From NCBI GenBank assembly GCA_045046905.1, contig JASFYU010000146.1, positions 1 through 18,011 of the forward strand: DNA of 18,011 nt, in the 5' to 3' direction. The stretch is from JASFYU01 sp045046905. Lineage in GTDB: Bacteria > Bacteroidota > Bacteroidia > Flavobacteriales > Flavobacteriaceae. The notes beneath the pieces are model-generated. The model was given only the letters and a program-made list of their open reading frames with translations, ran no database searches and was not told the origin of the DNA. This document shows positions 7,712-13,863 of this stretch, piece by piece (positions within the stretch are counted from its first letter, which is position 1; each line of letters begins with the position of its first letter). The position numbers were made by a program, and so were the translations under genes.

Positions 7712-7774
7712 TTTGCGAGGAACGAAGCAAACTGTAGGTCATTGGCAATCAACAAATAGGTCACTTCACTTTGT
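7712..7774. repeat. Dispersed REP-like palindromic repeat, copy 1
   Basis: This 63-bp segment matches 15526-15588 without gaps at 52 positions; the first 25 bases match at 24. It contains the core GCGAGGAACGAAGCAAACTG and ends with a partial opposite arm, TCACTTCACTTTGT, followed by TCGTAATGACGG. The pattern, GCGAGG-ACGAAGCAA on one side and a TTCGT...AATGACG arm on the other, resembles a REP-like palindrome I have seen in many bacterial genomes. It lies just outside the start of the DUF456 gene. Confidence 0.75.
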
Positions 7775-8295
7775 TCGTAATGACGGCTATGTTTTTGAAT
7801 AACCTCTTCTAGTTATTTGGCGAAGATAAGCCCATTTTGTTACAGTTTTCAATGTAATTTTTAGGATTTAAATCTACCTGAGATGGTCAACCTTTAACGT
7901 TTGACAAGCAGCTTGAAGAATGAGATTCAATTTATTCAGGACTAGATTACTTGGAGTAGTTTATTTTTTTGTTAACTTTTCCCAGTACTGAATTTATCTA
8001 ACCACTCTCGAAAATACCCATATAAAACCTATTATTTATTGACTTTAAAGTTATGAATTTAACTACTGACCTCTAAAAGTTTAAATAAACGATAGTTCGA
8101 ATACGTTATTTATAAACAAAAACTAGTAAGCATAGTAAAGAAAATAGGAGTACAAGCTCTTTTATACAGCTTAAGTTTGATTTCTTAACTTTTAAGATAT
8201 AAATCAGAAAGAACAAAAGAGAGAATTAAGGTTATTTTAAAGAAGTAATGAAATCATTCACTATAGGGGCGATAAGAGATGGTGCAGAGGCATAA
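7775..8295. other. A+T-rich gene-free stretch
   Basis: About 520 bp with stops in every frame at short intervals. It is visibly more A+T-rich than the core genes on either side. I see no tRNA, no long inverted repeat, no promoter that leads anywhere and no protein-like reading frame. It may be decayed sequence from the same insertion history as the transposase relic that follows. Confidence 0.5.
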
Positions 8296-8436
8296 ACCAG
8301 TAAACCAGACTCAAATAGTATTAGGGCTCATTTTGAATACAAATTTCCTTGTGACCCTAGTAATTTTGTTCATTTCAGAAAACGCATATCGGAACTGAAG
8401 GAGGAAATTCATTTTATGGGGGTAAATGAAAAATAG
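8296..8436 (+). pseudogene. Relic of an IS5-type (DUF772-like) transposase
   Basis: A 46-codon open frame without a start codon runs from after a TAA (8293-8295) to a TAG (8434-8436). Its centre, EYKFPCDPSNFVHFRKRI at 8335-8388, strongly resembles the N-terminal region of IS5/IS1182-like transposases, where FPCDPS...HFRKRIG follows the paired-aromatic motif. Sequence on both sides does not match such a protein, and no catalytic DDE part or terminal repeats are present. It is therefore a fragment left after deletion. The identification rests on memory of that motif. The last 11 bases overlap the start of the short signal-peptide frame. Confidence 0.55.
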
Positions 8437-8548
8437 TAAAACATTCTCAATGGCGCATATTGCCATTGTAGTATTGCTGTTATGTGGTCTAAGTTCTATC
8501 GGACAAACACCAGACCAGTATAATTTAGATTTTGAACACATGGCCTGA
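8426..8548 (+). pseudogene. Truncated secreted-protein start (signal peptide only)
   Basis: A 40-codon frame from ATG (8426) to TGA (8548), preceded by a G-rich ATGGGGGTAA. It begins MKNSK, then a hydrophobic core AHIAIVVLLLCGLSSI and a likely cleavage site SIGQ/TPDQ. The short mature part, TPDQYNLDFEH, resembles the opening of Bacteroidota secreted enzymes; NLDFE is common at the start of erythromycin-esterase-like and sugar-binding proteins. The frame stops right after this. It is best read as the 5' remnant of a larger exported-protein gene, although a tiny secreted peptide cannot be excluded. Confidence 0.5.
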
Positions 8549-8627
8549 CTAGCTTTCAATCAACACAATACTAAACCACCACCTTAGCTATTTTAACCAA
8601 TTGACAACCTATTATTTTACATCCTAG

Positions 8628-9050
8628 TTAGTGATTAGCTTTTCCTTTCAAATAAGTTTCAGGTGTCAAAATTGCCAATTCACTTTTTTTAAAATCTTTT
8701 ATATTTCTTGTCAAAATAACCATAATTTCTCCATTCTCTATGGCAGAAAAATTTTGTATTGCATCTTCAAAATCTTTGAATTCGGAATTTAAAGCGTTCA
8801 AAACGGTATTTTTATCCATTTTGATAATTTCAATTATACTGAGAAGTTGCTTTATTTTTTCAACAATAATATCGTGCTTTCCAGTTTTTCGGAGCAAATA
8901 ATATACGTTGGAAATTATCACGGGACTGGTAAATCCTCTTAATTTATTTTCTTCACACAAATTAAGGATTTCTGTAGCATATCTTGCAAACGGTTTTCTA
9001 TTAAAAAAGAAATCAAGTAAGACGTCGGTATCTATTAAAACTTTATCCAC
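8628..9050 (-). CDS. PIN-domain protein, probable VapC-like toxin
   Basis: A 140-residue PIN-domain protein, expected to be a Mg2+-dependent ribonuclease that acts as the toxin of a type II pair. The acidic residues are visible: Asp7 and Asp9 in VLIDTDVLLDFF, Asp96 in DFEDAIQ and Asp119 in TRNIKDF. The central position that is often Glu appears within ISNVYYLLRK. Its start codon is GTG (9050-9048), directly abutting the TAA of the upstream gene, so translation is probably coupled. The partner is a small DUF6364-like protein, as expected for antitoxin-toxin order. The pair sits in an A+T-rich accessory stretch near an IS relic, which suggests horizontal gain. RNA target unknown. Confidence 0.88.
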   Translation of the reverse strand: MDKVLIDTDVLLDFFFNRKPFARYATEILNLCEENKLRGFTSPVIISNVYYLLRKTGKHDIIVEKIKQLLSIIEIIKMDKNTVLNALNSEFKDFEDAIQNFSAIENGEIMVILTRNIKDFKKSELAILTPETYLKGKANH

Positions 9051-9302
9051 TTATAAATACTTTTTTTCTAAACGGTTTCCAAGTTCTTTTTTATAATCCA
9101 TATCCTTAGGCATTTTAAAAGAACCTTTCAAGGATTTCACAATTGGGCCAAGCTTGGTCATCTTCTGTTTTGGTTCTTCGTGAGTGAGTATTTTTAAATA
9201 ATTTTGGATAATATCAGACAAACTGCGATTTTTTCCTTTCGCATAGCGTTTTGCCCGTTCAATTATTTCTTGCTCAATCGTTAATGTCAATTTTGTATTC
9301 AT
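9051..9302 (-). CDS. DUF6364-like ribbon-helix-helix antitoxin
   Basis: A protein of 83 residues placed directly before the PIN gene. The N-terminus NTKLTLTIEQEIIERAKRYA followed by GKNRSLSDIIQNYLKIL reads as a ribbon-helix-helix DNA-binding unit, the form seen in many VapB-type antitoxins and in DUF6364. The C-terminal half, GPIVKSLKGSFKMPKD, would wrap the toxin. I chose the ATG at 9302. An upstream ATG at 9383 would add 27 hydrophobic residues read from the palindromic upstream DNA, which is unlikely. The palindromes at 9313-9343 and 9357-9386 are candidate sites for autorepression by the antitoxin or the complex. Its stop and the toxin's GTG have no gap. Confidence 0.85.
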   Translation of the reverse strand: MNTKLTLTIEQEIIERAKRYAKGKNRSLSDIIQNYLKILTHEEPKQKMTKLGPIVKSLKGSFKMPKDMDYKKELGNRLEKKYL

Positions 9303-9312
9303 AACCCAAAGT

Positions 9313-9386
9313 TTAGTAAGTCGTATTAGTACAATAATACTAAATAAAAGGAAGTATACGTGTATTATTATAATAATTAACACGTA
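9313..9386. promoter_or_regulatory. Palindromic operator region of the toxin-antitoxin pair
   Basis: Two symmetrical elements lie just upstream of the antitoxin start. TTAGTA (9326-9331) and TACTAA (9338-9343) form an inverted repeat around CAATAA, and a further TTAGTA occurs at 9313-9318. Beyond it TACGTGT (9357-9363) and ACACGTA (9380-9386) are exact reverse complements around a 16-bp core that contains the perfect 14-bp palindrome ATTATTATAATAAT (9364-9377). Ribbon-helix-helix antitoxins typically bind such sites. Operator function is inferred; the symmetry is seen. Confidence 0.6.
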
Positions 9387-9434
9387 TTACTGTTTTAGTG
9401 TGTCCAGTAACCATATGTGGTAATTGAGAATTCG

Positions 9435-9620
9435 CTATTTGTTTCGGGGCCTACCCATACCAAACGCGGTAAAAGCTGTTTTTTGGTACGGCTTCCGATT
9501 AGGGTGCGCTAAAATTTCTGGGTGTAACGATGTCTTTTTTTTTGAGAGCAATAGGTCTTCAGTAGTACATGCTATGGTTTCCTTGATAAGATCGATTATT
9601 GGCTTTAAGGTACTTTGGTT
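9435..9620 (-). pseudogene. Unrecognised startless open stretch (possible gene fragment)
   Basis: On the minus strand, 61 codons are open between a TAA (9623-9621) and a TAG (9437-9435). The reading is protein-like: LKPIIDLIKETIACTTEDL, then LLLSKKKTSLHPEILAHPNR, KPYQKTAFTAF and GMGRPRNK. No ATG or GTG occurs near its beginning; the only Met is residue 55. I do not recognise the family. It may be the end of a lost gene or chance. The plus-strand frame over the same bases is rich in hydrophobic and aromatic residues and looks like the shadow. Confidence 0.25.
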
Positions 9621-9725
9621 TTAGCGGATAAAAATTAGTAAATTAAGGTGTATTTTCCCAATGAAAAATAATTTTTATGACACTCCCCATTATTGATGGT
9701 CGGTGCCAGTTAAACAATAAAGTCA

Positions 9726-10250
9726 ATGAAAAATCGTAATTTCAACCCATATTTAGCATTTATGCAAAAAATTTGGGCCATACTGATTTTGTGCAGTTTT
9801 AGTTCCTGTGATTTATTTCAATCTAAGGATGCGAAGACCCAAGAATTAATCAACCAAGAAATGCTGAATATTGATTGGAATGATGTAGATAACTACCCAT
9901 TGTTCGAAAATTGTGACGAGACTTTAACAAAAACCGGTCAACGTGAATGCTTTGAAAGCGAATTGCTAGGCCATTTTTCTGCGATTTTACGAGAATTCGA
10001 GTTTGTTTTGGACGAAGACATAGATTCCACAGTATATGTCGATTTTAGTATTGACAAGGATGGGCGAATCTCGGTATTGAATATTGAAAAAGATAAAGCT
10101 ATAAATTTACAAATGCCCGAATTTGACGGTATCATAATCCAAAGTTTAAAAGGCTTGTCTCCAATTGCCCCTGCACTAAAAAGAGGTATTCCGGTAAAGG
10201 CCAAATTTCGAATACCTATTGTTTTGAATAGTGGACTAGTGAGACAGTGA
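9726..10250 (+). CDS. Lipoprotein with a TonB C-terminal-like domain
   Basis: A protein of 174 residues. The N-terminus has a basic stretch, a hydrophobic segment IWAILILCSF and the lipobox-like FSSC ending at Cys28, so it is probably a lipoprotein. The C-terminal part, VYVDFSIDKDGRISVLNIEK, followed by a helix with LKGLSPI and PVKAKFRIPIVLN, follows the TonB_C pattern (beta strand, D-K-D-G-x-I turn, helix, final strand with IP). Similar small exported proteins in Bacteroidota are annotated as energy-transducer TonB proteins, though this one lacks a proline-rich spacer. An ATG at 9762 is an alternative start and leaves the signal intact. It stands alone, with no operon partner. Confidence 0.65.
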   Translation: MKNRNFNPYLAFMQKIWAILILCSFSSCDLFQSKDAKTQELINQEMLNIDWNDVDNYPLFENCDETLTKTGQRECFESELLGHFSAILREFEFVLDEDIDSTVYVDFSIDKDGRISVLNIEKDKAINLQMPEFDGIIIQSLKGLSPIAPALKRGIPVKAKFRIPIVLNSGLVRQ

Positions 10251-10412
10251 AAAATAGACCATTTTTGTGAGAGGTCACTGAACGTAACCGAAGTGGAATG
10301 AAGTCTGCCCGTTCCGCAGGCTGGCAAACGGTTTGTTATAAGTATATCGTATTGAACACATTAAGTAGAAAAAAGAAACGAAAAGTACAAAGTAAGCAAT
10401 GGACAATGAGTA
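10251..10412. repeat. Spacer with a degenerate dispersed palindrome and heptad repeats
   Basis: Two items are visible. GGTCACTGAACGTAACCGAA (10273-10292) continues into GTGG. It resembles the widespread GGTCACTGAGCG-AGTCGAAGTG intergenic element of Bacteroidota, with CACT (10276-10279) opposite AGTG (10292-10295). CCGTT (10309-10313) and AACGG (10327-10331) form a further small inverted repeat. From 10391 four heptads, AGTAAGC, AATGGAC, AATGAGT and AATGAAT, run into the ruvC start codon. No promoter box was recognised. Confidence 0.5.
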
Positions 10413-10967
10413 ATGAATAACGAAAGAATAATATTAGGTATTGATCCCGGTACCACCATCATGGGTTTTGGTCTTATTAAAATCGTCAACAAAAAAATGC
10501 AATTTATTCAAATGAATGAGCTGCTTTTGAATAAGTACAAAGACCCTTATGTAAAACTCAAACTTATTTTTGAACGCACTATTGAATTGATTGATACCTA
10601 TCACCCTGATGAGATAGCTATTGAGGCCCCTTTTTTTGGCAAGAATGTACAATCGATGCTGAAATTAGGTCGCGCACAAGGCGTTGCCATGGCAGCCGGA
10701 CTTTCAAGGGAGATTCCGATTACCGAATATCTTCCGAAAAAAATAAAAATGGCCATCACCGGCAATGGTAATGCCAGTAAGGAACAGGTGGCTAAAATGT
10801 TGCAAAGTACTTTAGGACTGAAAACACTTCCTAAAAATCTCGATAGTACCGATGGCCTAGCAGCAGCGGTTTGCCATTTTTATAACGCAGGGCGTATTGA
10901 AATCGGTAAAAGTTACTCGGGTTGGGGTGCTTTCGTGAAACAGAATAACTCACGGGTGAAAAAGTGA
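10413..10967 (+). CDS. ruvC: Holliday junction resolvase RuvC
   Basis: The endonuclease subunit of the RuvABC machine. It cuts Holliday junctions symmetrically during recombinational repair, acting as a dimer with Mg2+. It has 184 residues, usual for Bacteroidota. The RNase H-like fold is marked by LGIDPGT with Asp11, IAIEAPFFGKNVQS with Glu71, and LDSTDGLAAAVCH with Asp144 and Asp147, corresponding to the four catalytic acids of E. coli RuvC. GRAQGVAMAAG and YLPKKIKMAITGNGNASKEQV are the expected DNA-contact helices. The ATG at 10413 lies inside a heptad-repeat tract and has no evident Shine-Dalgarno site. The TGA stop is part of a TGAACAA string that is repeated beyond the next gene. Confidence 0.97.
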   Translation: MNNERIILGIDPGTTIMGFGLIKIVNKKMQFIQMNELLLNKYKDPYVKLKLIFERTIELIDTYHPDEIAIEAPFFGKNVQSMLKLGRAQGVAMAAGLSREIPITEYLPKKIKMAITGNGNASKEQVAKMLQSTLGLKTLPKNLDSTDGLAAAVCHFYNAGRIEIGKSYSGWGAFVKQNNSRVKK

Positions 10968-11452
10968 ACAATTAACAATTAACAGTTAGCAATTAGCAGT
11001 AAGCAATTAGCAATGATTAATAGATAACAATTACAATAAATGAGTTCAAACAATCCTTTAGCGCAAAAATCATACGATTTCGCATTACGGATTGTGAAAT
11101 TGTATAAACAATTAGTTAAAGAGGAGAAGGAGTATGTTTTGTCTAAACAAGTTCTTCGCTCAGGAACTTCTATAGGAGCAAATGTATCGGAAGCTAATGG
11201 GGCGATTTCAAAAGCGGATTTCTCGGCTAAAATATCTATTGCTTATAAGGAAAGTCTAGAGACAAAATATTGGTTAAACGTATTTAGAGATGCTGATTAT
11301 ATTTCACAAGAAAAAGCTAATAAATTACTTGTTGATGCTGATGAATTGTCTAGAATCTTGTTTTCAATCTTAAAATCCACCCGTTTAAAGAAGAGTTGAA
11401 TGAAAAACGTATTATTTTGATCATTGATAATTGCTCATTGTTAATTGAACAA
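10965..11452. mobile_element. Candidate mini-element carrying a four-helix-bundle gene
   Basis: The four-helix-bundle gene is bracketed by 7-bp repeat arrays in opposite orientation. On the left, 10967-11015 holds seven units close to A(A/G)CAATT. On the right, 11419-11446 is the same repeat inverted. Reverse-complemented, the right array matches 10991-11018 at 23 of 28 positions. TTAACAAT (10972-10979) and ATTGTTAA (11437-11444) are exact inverted ends. TGAACAA flanks both: at 10965-10971 directly adjoining, and at 11446-11452 with one base between. The arrays lie 21 bp before the start codon and 19 bp after the stop. This looks like a terminal-inverted-repeat element with a 7-bp target duplication, although repeated A+T-rich heptads make chance matches easier. 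Confidence 0.45.
11040..11399 (+). CDS. Four-helix-bundle protein (S23/IVS, Avd-like family)
   Basis: A 119-residue, mostly helical protein of the family first known from intervening sequences in 23S rRNA genes and related to the Avd accessory protein of diversity-generating retroelements. The family signature is SYDFALRIVKLYKQL near residue 11, then LSKQVLRSGTSIGANVSEANGA, then a helix with KADFSAKISIAYKESLETKYWLN. The last helix, ELSRILFSILKSTRLKK, is basic at its end. Function outside retroelements is unknown; nucleic-acid or partner-protein binding is proposed for relatives. No rRNA, reverse transcriptase or variable repeat is nearby. It sits between ruvC and hemW with no functional link to either, inside inverted heptad arrays that suggest it is a passenger or mobile unit. 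Confidence 0.9.
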   Translation: MSSNNPLAQKSYDFALRIVKLYKQLVKEEKEYVLSKQVLRSGTSIGANVSEANGAISKADFSAKISIAYKESLETKYWLNVFRDADYISQEKANKLLVDADELSRILFSILKSTRLKKS

Positions 11453-11463
11453 ACCGCGAAGAT

Positions 11464-12585
11464 ATGAGCGGCTTGTACATCCACATTCCTTTTTGCAAAC
11501 AGGCTTGTCACTATTGCGACTTTCATTTTTCTACTTCAATGGGAAAAAAGGAAGCCATGGTACGTGCATTATGTGCAGAGATTGAATTGCGTAAAGACGA
11601 ACTTAAAGATGAGGTTGTACAAACCATTTACTTTGGCGGTGGTACACCCTCAGTGCTTGATATGACAGAAATCGAGTTGCTTATTGCTAAAGTATATGAG
11701 CATTATGAGGTGGTAGAAAACCCAGAAATCACCTTAGAGGCCAATCCTGATGATCTGTCTGCGCATAGAATAGTACAACTGTCTGAAAGTCGAGTCAACC
11801 GTCTAAGTATCGGCATACAATCTTTTTTCGATGAAGACCTGCACTTGATGAACCGGGCCCATTCTTCACAACAGGCCATAGCATCATTATCAATGGCAGT
11901 GCGTCATTTTGATAATATCTCTATTGATTTGATTTATGGTATTCCGGGCATGACCAATGAGCGATGGACAGCGAATATTGAAAAAGCATTATCATTTGAT
12001 ATTCCCCATATCTCAAGTTATGCCTTAACAGTGGAGCCTAAAACAGCCTTGGCTCATATGATTAAAACGGGAAAAATAGCGAATGTTGATGATGATTTGG
12101 CCTATGAGCAATATACAATACTGGTGAATCAGCTATCAAAAGCAGACTATATCTGTTATGAGATTTCCAATTTCGGAAAGAAAGGGTATTTTTCTCTGAA
12201 CAATACGGCCTATTGGCAGGGGAAGAAATATATGGGTATTGGGCCTTCGGCACATTCCTATGACGGTGAGCGTAGGGGGTGGAACATCAGTAATAATCCG
12301 AAATATATAAAAGCTATCGAAAAAGGTGAATTGCCGATTGAAATAGAAATTCTTTCTAAAACAAATAGGTATAATGAATATATAATGACAGGCCTAAGGA
12401 CAATTTGGGGCGTTTCTTTAGATAGAATTAAAAATGAATACGGTCATACCTATTTTGATCATCTGAATAAGAGATCGCAAAAATATATAGCGCAAGACGT
12501 ATTGATAAAAGAGAATAATGTTCTTTTAACTACCAAAAAGGGCCGGTTTTTGGTTGATGGTATTGCGGCGGATCTATTCGTATGA
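11464..12585 (+). CDS. hemW: Heme chaperone HemW (radical SAM, HemN-like)
   Basis: A radical SAM protein of 373 residues that binds heme and delivers it to apo-proteins; this subfamily was long misnamed oxygen-independent coproporphyrinogen oxidase. The [4Fe-4S] motif is FCKQACHYCDF, with Cys11, Cys15 and Cys18. The residue after CD is Phe, not the extra Cys of true HemN, which favours HemW. Other SAM-fold marks are YFGGGTPS (56-63), LEANPDDL (91-98), NRLSIGIQSF (112-121), SIDLIYGIPG and the C-terminal HemW domain with NEYIMTGLRTIWG. The start MSGLYIHIPF is the family standard. It follows the four-helix-bundle element and is separated from the cyclase trio by a repeat-bearing spacer. Confidence 0.95.
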   Translation: MSGLYIHIPFCKQACHYCDFHFSTSMGKKEAMVRALCAEIELRKDELKDEVVQTIYFGGGTPSVLDMTEIELLIAKVYEHYEVVENPEITLEANPDDLSAHRIVQLSESRVNRLSIGIQSFFDEDLHLMNRAHSSQQAIASLSMAVRHFDNISIDLIYGIPGMTNERWTANIEKALSFDIPHISSYALTVEPKTALAHMIKTGKIANVDDDLAYEQYTILVNQLSKADYICYEISNFGKKGYFSLNNTAYWQGKKYMGIGPSAHSYDGERRGWNISNNPKYIKAIEKGELPIEIEILSKTNRYNEYIMTGLRTIWGVSLDRIKNEYGHTYFDHLNKRSQKYIAQDVLIKENNVLLTTKKGRFLVDGIAADLFV

Positions 12586-12596
12586 AAGTGAACTAG

Positions 12597-12655
12597 CTCG
12601 GGGCAAGGCTGCTTGAAGCCGAGACAGGCGGGTTAAACCCACTGGTGGGAATAAA
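12597..12655. repeat. Dispersed intergenic repeat, copy 1, with hairpin
   Basis: The left part folds: CTCGG (12597-12601) pairs with CCGAG (12619-12623) and CAAG (12604-12607) with CTTG (12612-12615) around GCTG. The right part, TTAAACCCACTG and its continuation (12633-12655), matches 15699-15721 at 20 of 23 positions. The second copy also has a CTCGG-type hairpin in front. The element starts 12 bases after the hemW stop and might also act as its terminator, although no T-run follows. Confidence 0.55.
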
Positions 12656-12754
12656 TGTACCTAAATTCCCGAATTTCCATTCGAAATGAGCATACCCTTT
12701 AAGAATGTCATATCTTGATATTCCTACCAGAATAAGCAATGAGAAATAGGCCCT

Positions 12755-13507
12755 ATGATCGCAACAATAAAATACAATACTAAAAATTACCAGATTGATT
12801 TGTCGGCACCTTTAGATATTTCAATACCCTTGCGAGCTGATGCCTCCAATGTCAATGCCTGGGATGTAGAGGGCCCAAAAATTAAACCCCATACTGATGG
12901 TGATTTTATGGGCAAGGTCTCCGAAGGAGCATCGGTGAATTTTAATGATATTTGGTTCAGTCCGCATGCCCATGGTACTCATACCGAATGTGTGGGTCAT
13001 ATCACTGAAGATTTTCATTCGATTAACAAAAACCTAAAACAATTTTTCTTTTTGGCCGAGCTTATTACCCTCGCCCCTGAAAAATATCAAGATGATTTTG
13101 TGATTTCTCGAAAACAGCTACAATACGCCTTCGGAAACAAAAAAAGAAAGGCCGTAGTGATACGCACATTGCCCAATTTTCAGGATAAATTATCAAGGCA
13201 GTACTCCAACACGAATCCGCCCTATTTTTTAGAGGAAGCGATTCAGTTTTTAGTAGATAAGGGGGTCGAGCATTTACTTATTGACTTGCCTTCAATTGAC
13301 AAGGAAAAAGACGCCGGTGCCTTATTGGGTCATAAGGCATTTTGGAATTTTGAAGGTGAATTGCGAAAGCAAGCTACAATAACCGAGTTTATTTTCGTGG
13401 CAAATGAAATAAAAGATGGCACTTATTTTTTAGATTTGCAGGTAGCACCTTTTGAGAATGATGCTTCCCCCAGCCGACCGGTTCTGTATAAAATTCTAGA
13501 CAAATGA
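12755..13507 (+). CDS. Cyclase-family hydrolase (kynurenine-formamidase-like)
   Basis: A 250-residue protein of the cyclase family (PF04199), metal-dependent hydrolases that include bacterial kynurenine formamidase and isatin hydrolase. The family motif HxGTHxDxPxH appears as HAHGTHTECVGH (71-82): His73, His76 and His82 are kept, but Asp is Glu78 and the Pro position is different. Other recognisable parts are KAVVIRTLPNFQDK, VEHLLIDLPSIDKEKDAG and LLGHKAFW. The substrate is unknown, and the changed motif argues against transferring kynurenine formamidase directly. The ATG at 12755 follows GGCCCT without a clear ribosome-binding site. The gene overlaps DUF4260 by ATGA (13504-13507), so translation is probably coupled. 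It heads a three-gene unit. Confidence 0.85.
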   Translation: MIATIKYNTKNYQIDLSAPLDISIPLRADASNVNAWDVEGPKIKPHTDGDFMGKVSEGASVNFNDIWFSPHAHGTHTECVGHITEDFHSINKNLKQFFFLAELITLAPEKYQDDFVISRKQLQYAFGNKKRKAVVIRTLPNFQDKLSRQYSNTNPPYFLEEAIQFLVDKGVEHLLIDLPSIDKEKDAGALLGHKAFWNFEGELRKQATITEFIFVANEIKDGTYFLDLQVAPFENDASPSRPVLYKILDK

Positions 13508-13863
13508 AAAATTCATTAAAATTAGAAGAACTTGCCATGTTTGTACTTGGTATTTTTATGTTCGGTTTATTGGGGTATCAATGGTGGTGGTTTCTAGTGT
13601 TGATATTAGTACCTGATCTAGGGTTGGTAGGTTACTTATTTAATTCTAGGGTAGGGGCTTTTAGCTATAACCTTTTACATCATAAAGGACTAGCTATTCT
13701 TTTTTATTTTATCGGAATGTATTTTTCTTTTTCGGGATGTCAATTGGCCGGGGTTATTTTGTTTTCCCACGCTTCGATGGATAGGATTTTCGGCTACGGT
13801 TTAAAGTATAATAAGGGATTTAAATATACCCATTTGGGTGAAATAGGAAAGAAAGATGGATGA
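13504..13863 (+). CDS. DUF4260 family membrane protein
   Basis: A 119-residue membrane protein. Hydrophobic stretches lie near residues 8-24, 27-45, 62-76 and 79-88. The family marks are PDLGLVGYLFN (37-47), YNLLHHKG (55-62) and the C-terminal HASMDRIFGYGLKY followed by FKYTHLGEIGK. The run of conserved His and Asp on a small membrane protein suggests metal or substrate binding at the membrane face, which is speculation; no function is established for the family. Its ATG shares four bases with the stop of the cyclase gene, and its last eight bases overlap the DUF4230 gene. Confidence 0.85.
   Translation: MKNSLKLEELAMFVLGIFMFGLLGYQWWWFLVLILVPDLGLVGYLFNSRVGAFSYNLLHHKGLAILFYFIGMYFSFSGCQLAGVILFSHASMDRIFGYGLKYNKGFKYTHLGEIGKKDG

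Noticed and set aside
8311..8559. 82-codon minus-strand frame
   Set aside because: It lies antisense to both the transposase relic and the signal-peptide frame, which read as real proteins, and its own translation shows no domain pattern.
9303..9383. Longer antitoxin start at 9383
   Set aside because: The added residues would be a hydrophobic run encoded by palindromic upstream DNA; the ribbon-helix-helix proteins of this kind start near MNTKLTLTIE.
9424..9624. 66-codon plus-strand frame
   Set aside because: It begins with TTG, has no ribosome-binding site, and is rich in aromatic and hydrophobic residues opposite a more natural minus-strand reading.
10967..11015. CRISPR array
   Set aside because: Units are 7 bp in direct tandem with no spacers; no cas genes are present.
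11040..11399. Part of a diversity-generating retroelement
   Set aside because: The protein is related to Avd, but there is no reverse transcriptase, template repeat or variable repeat in the window.
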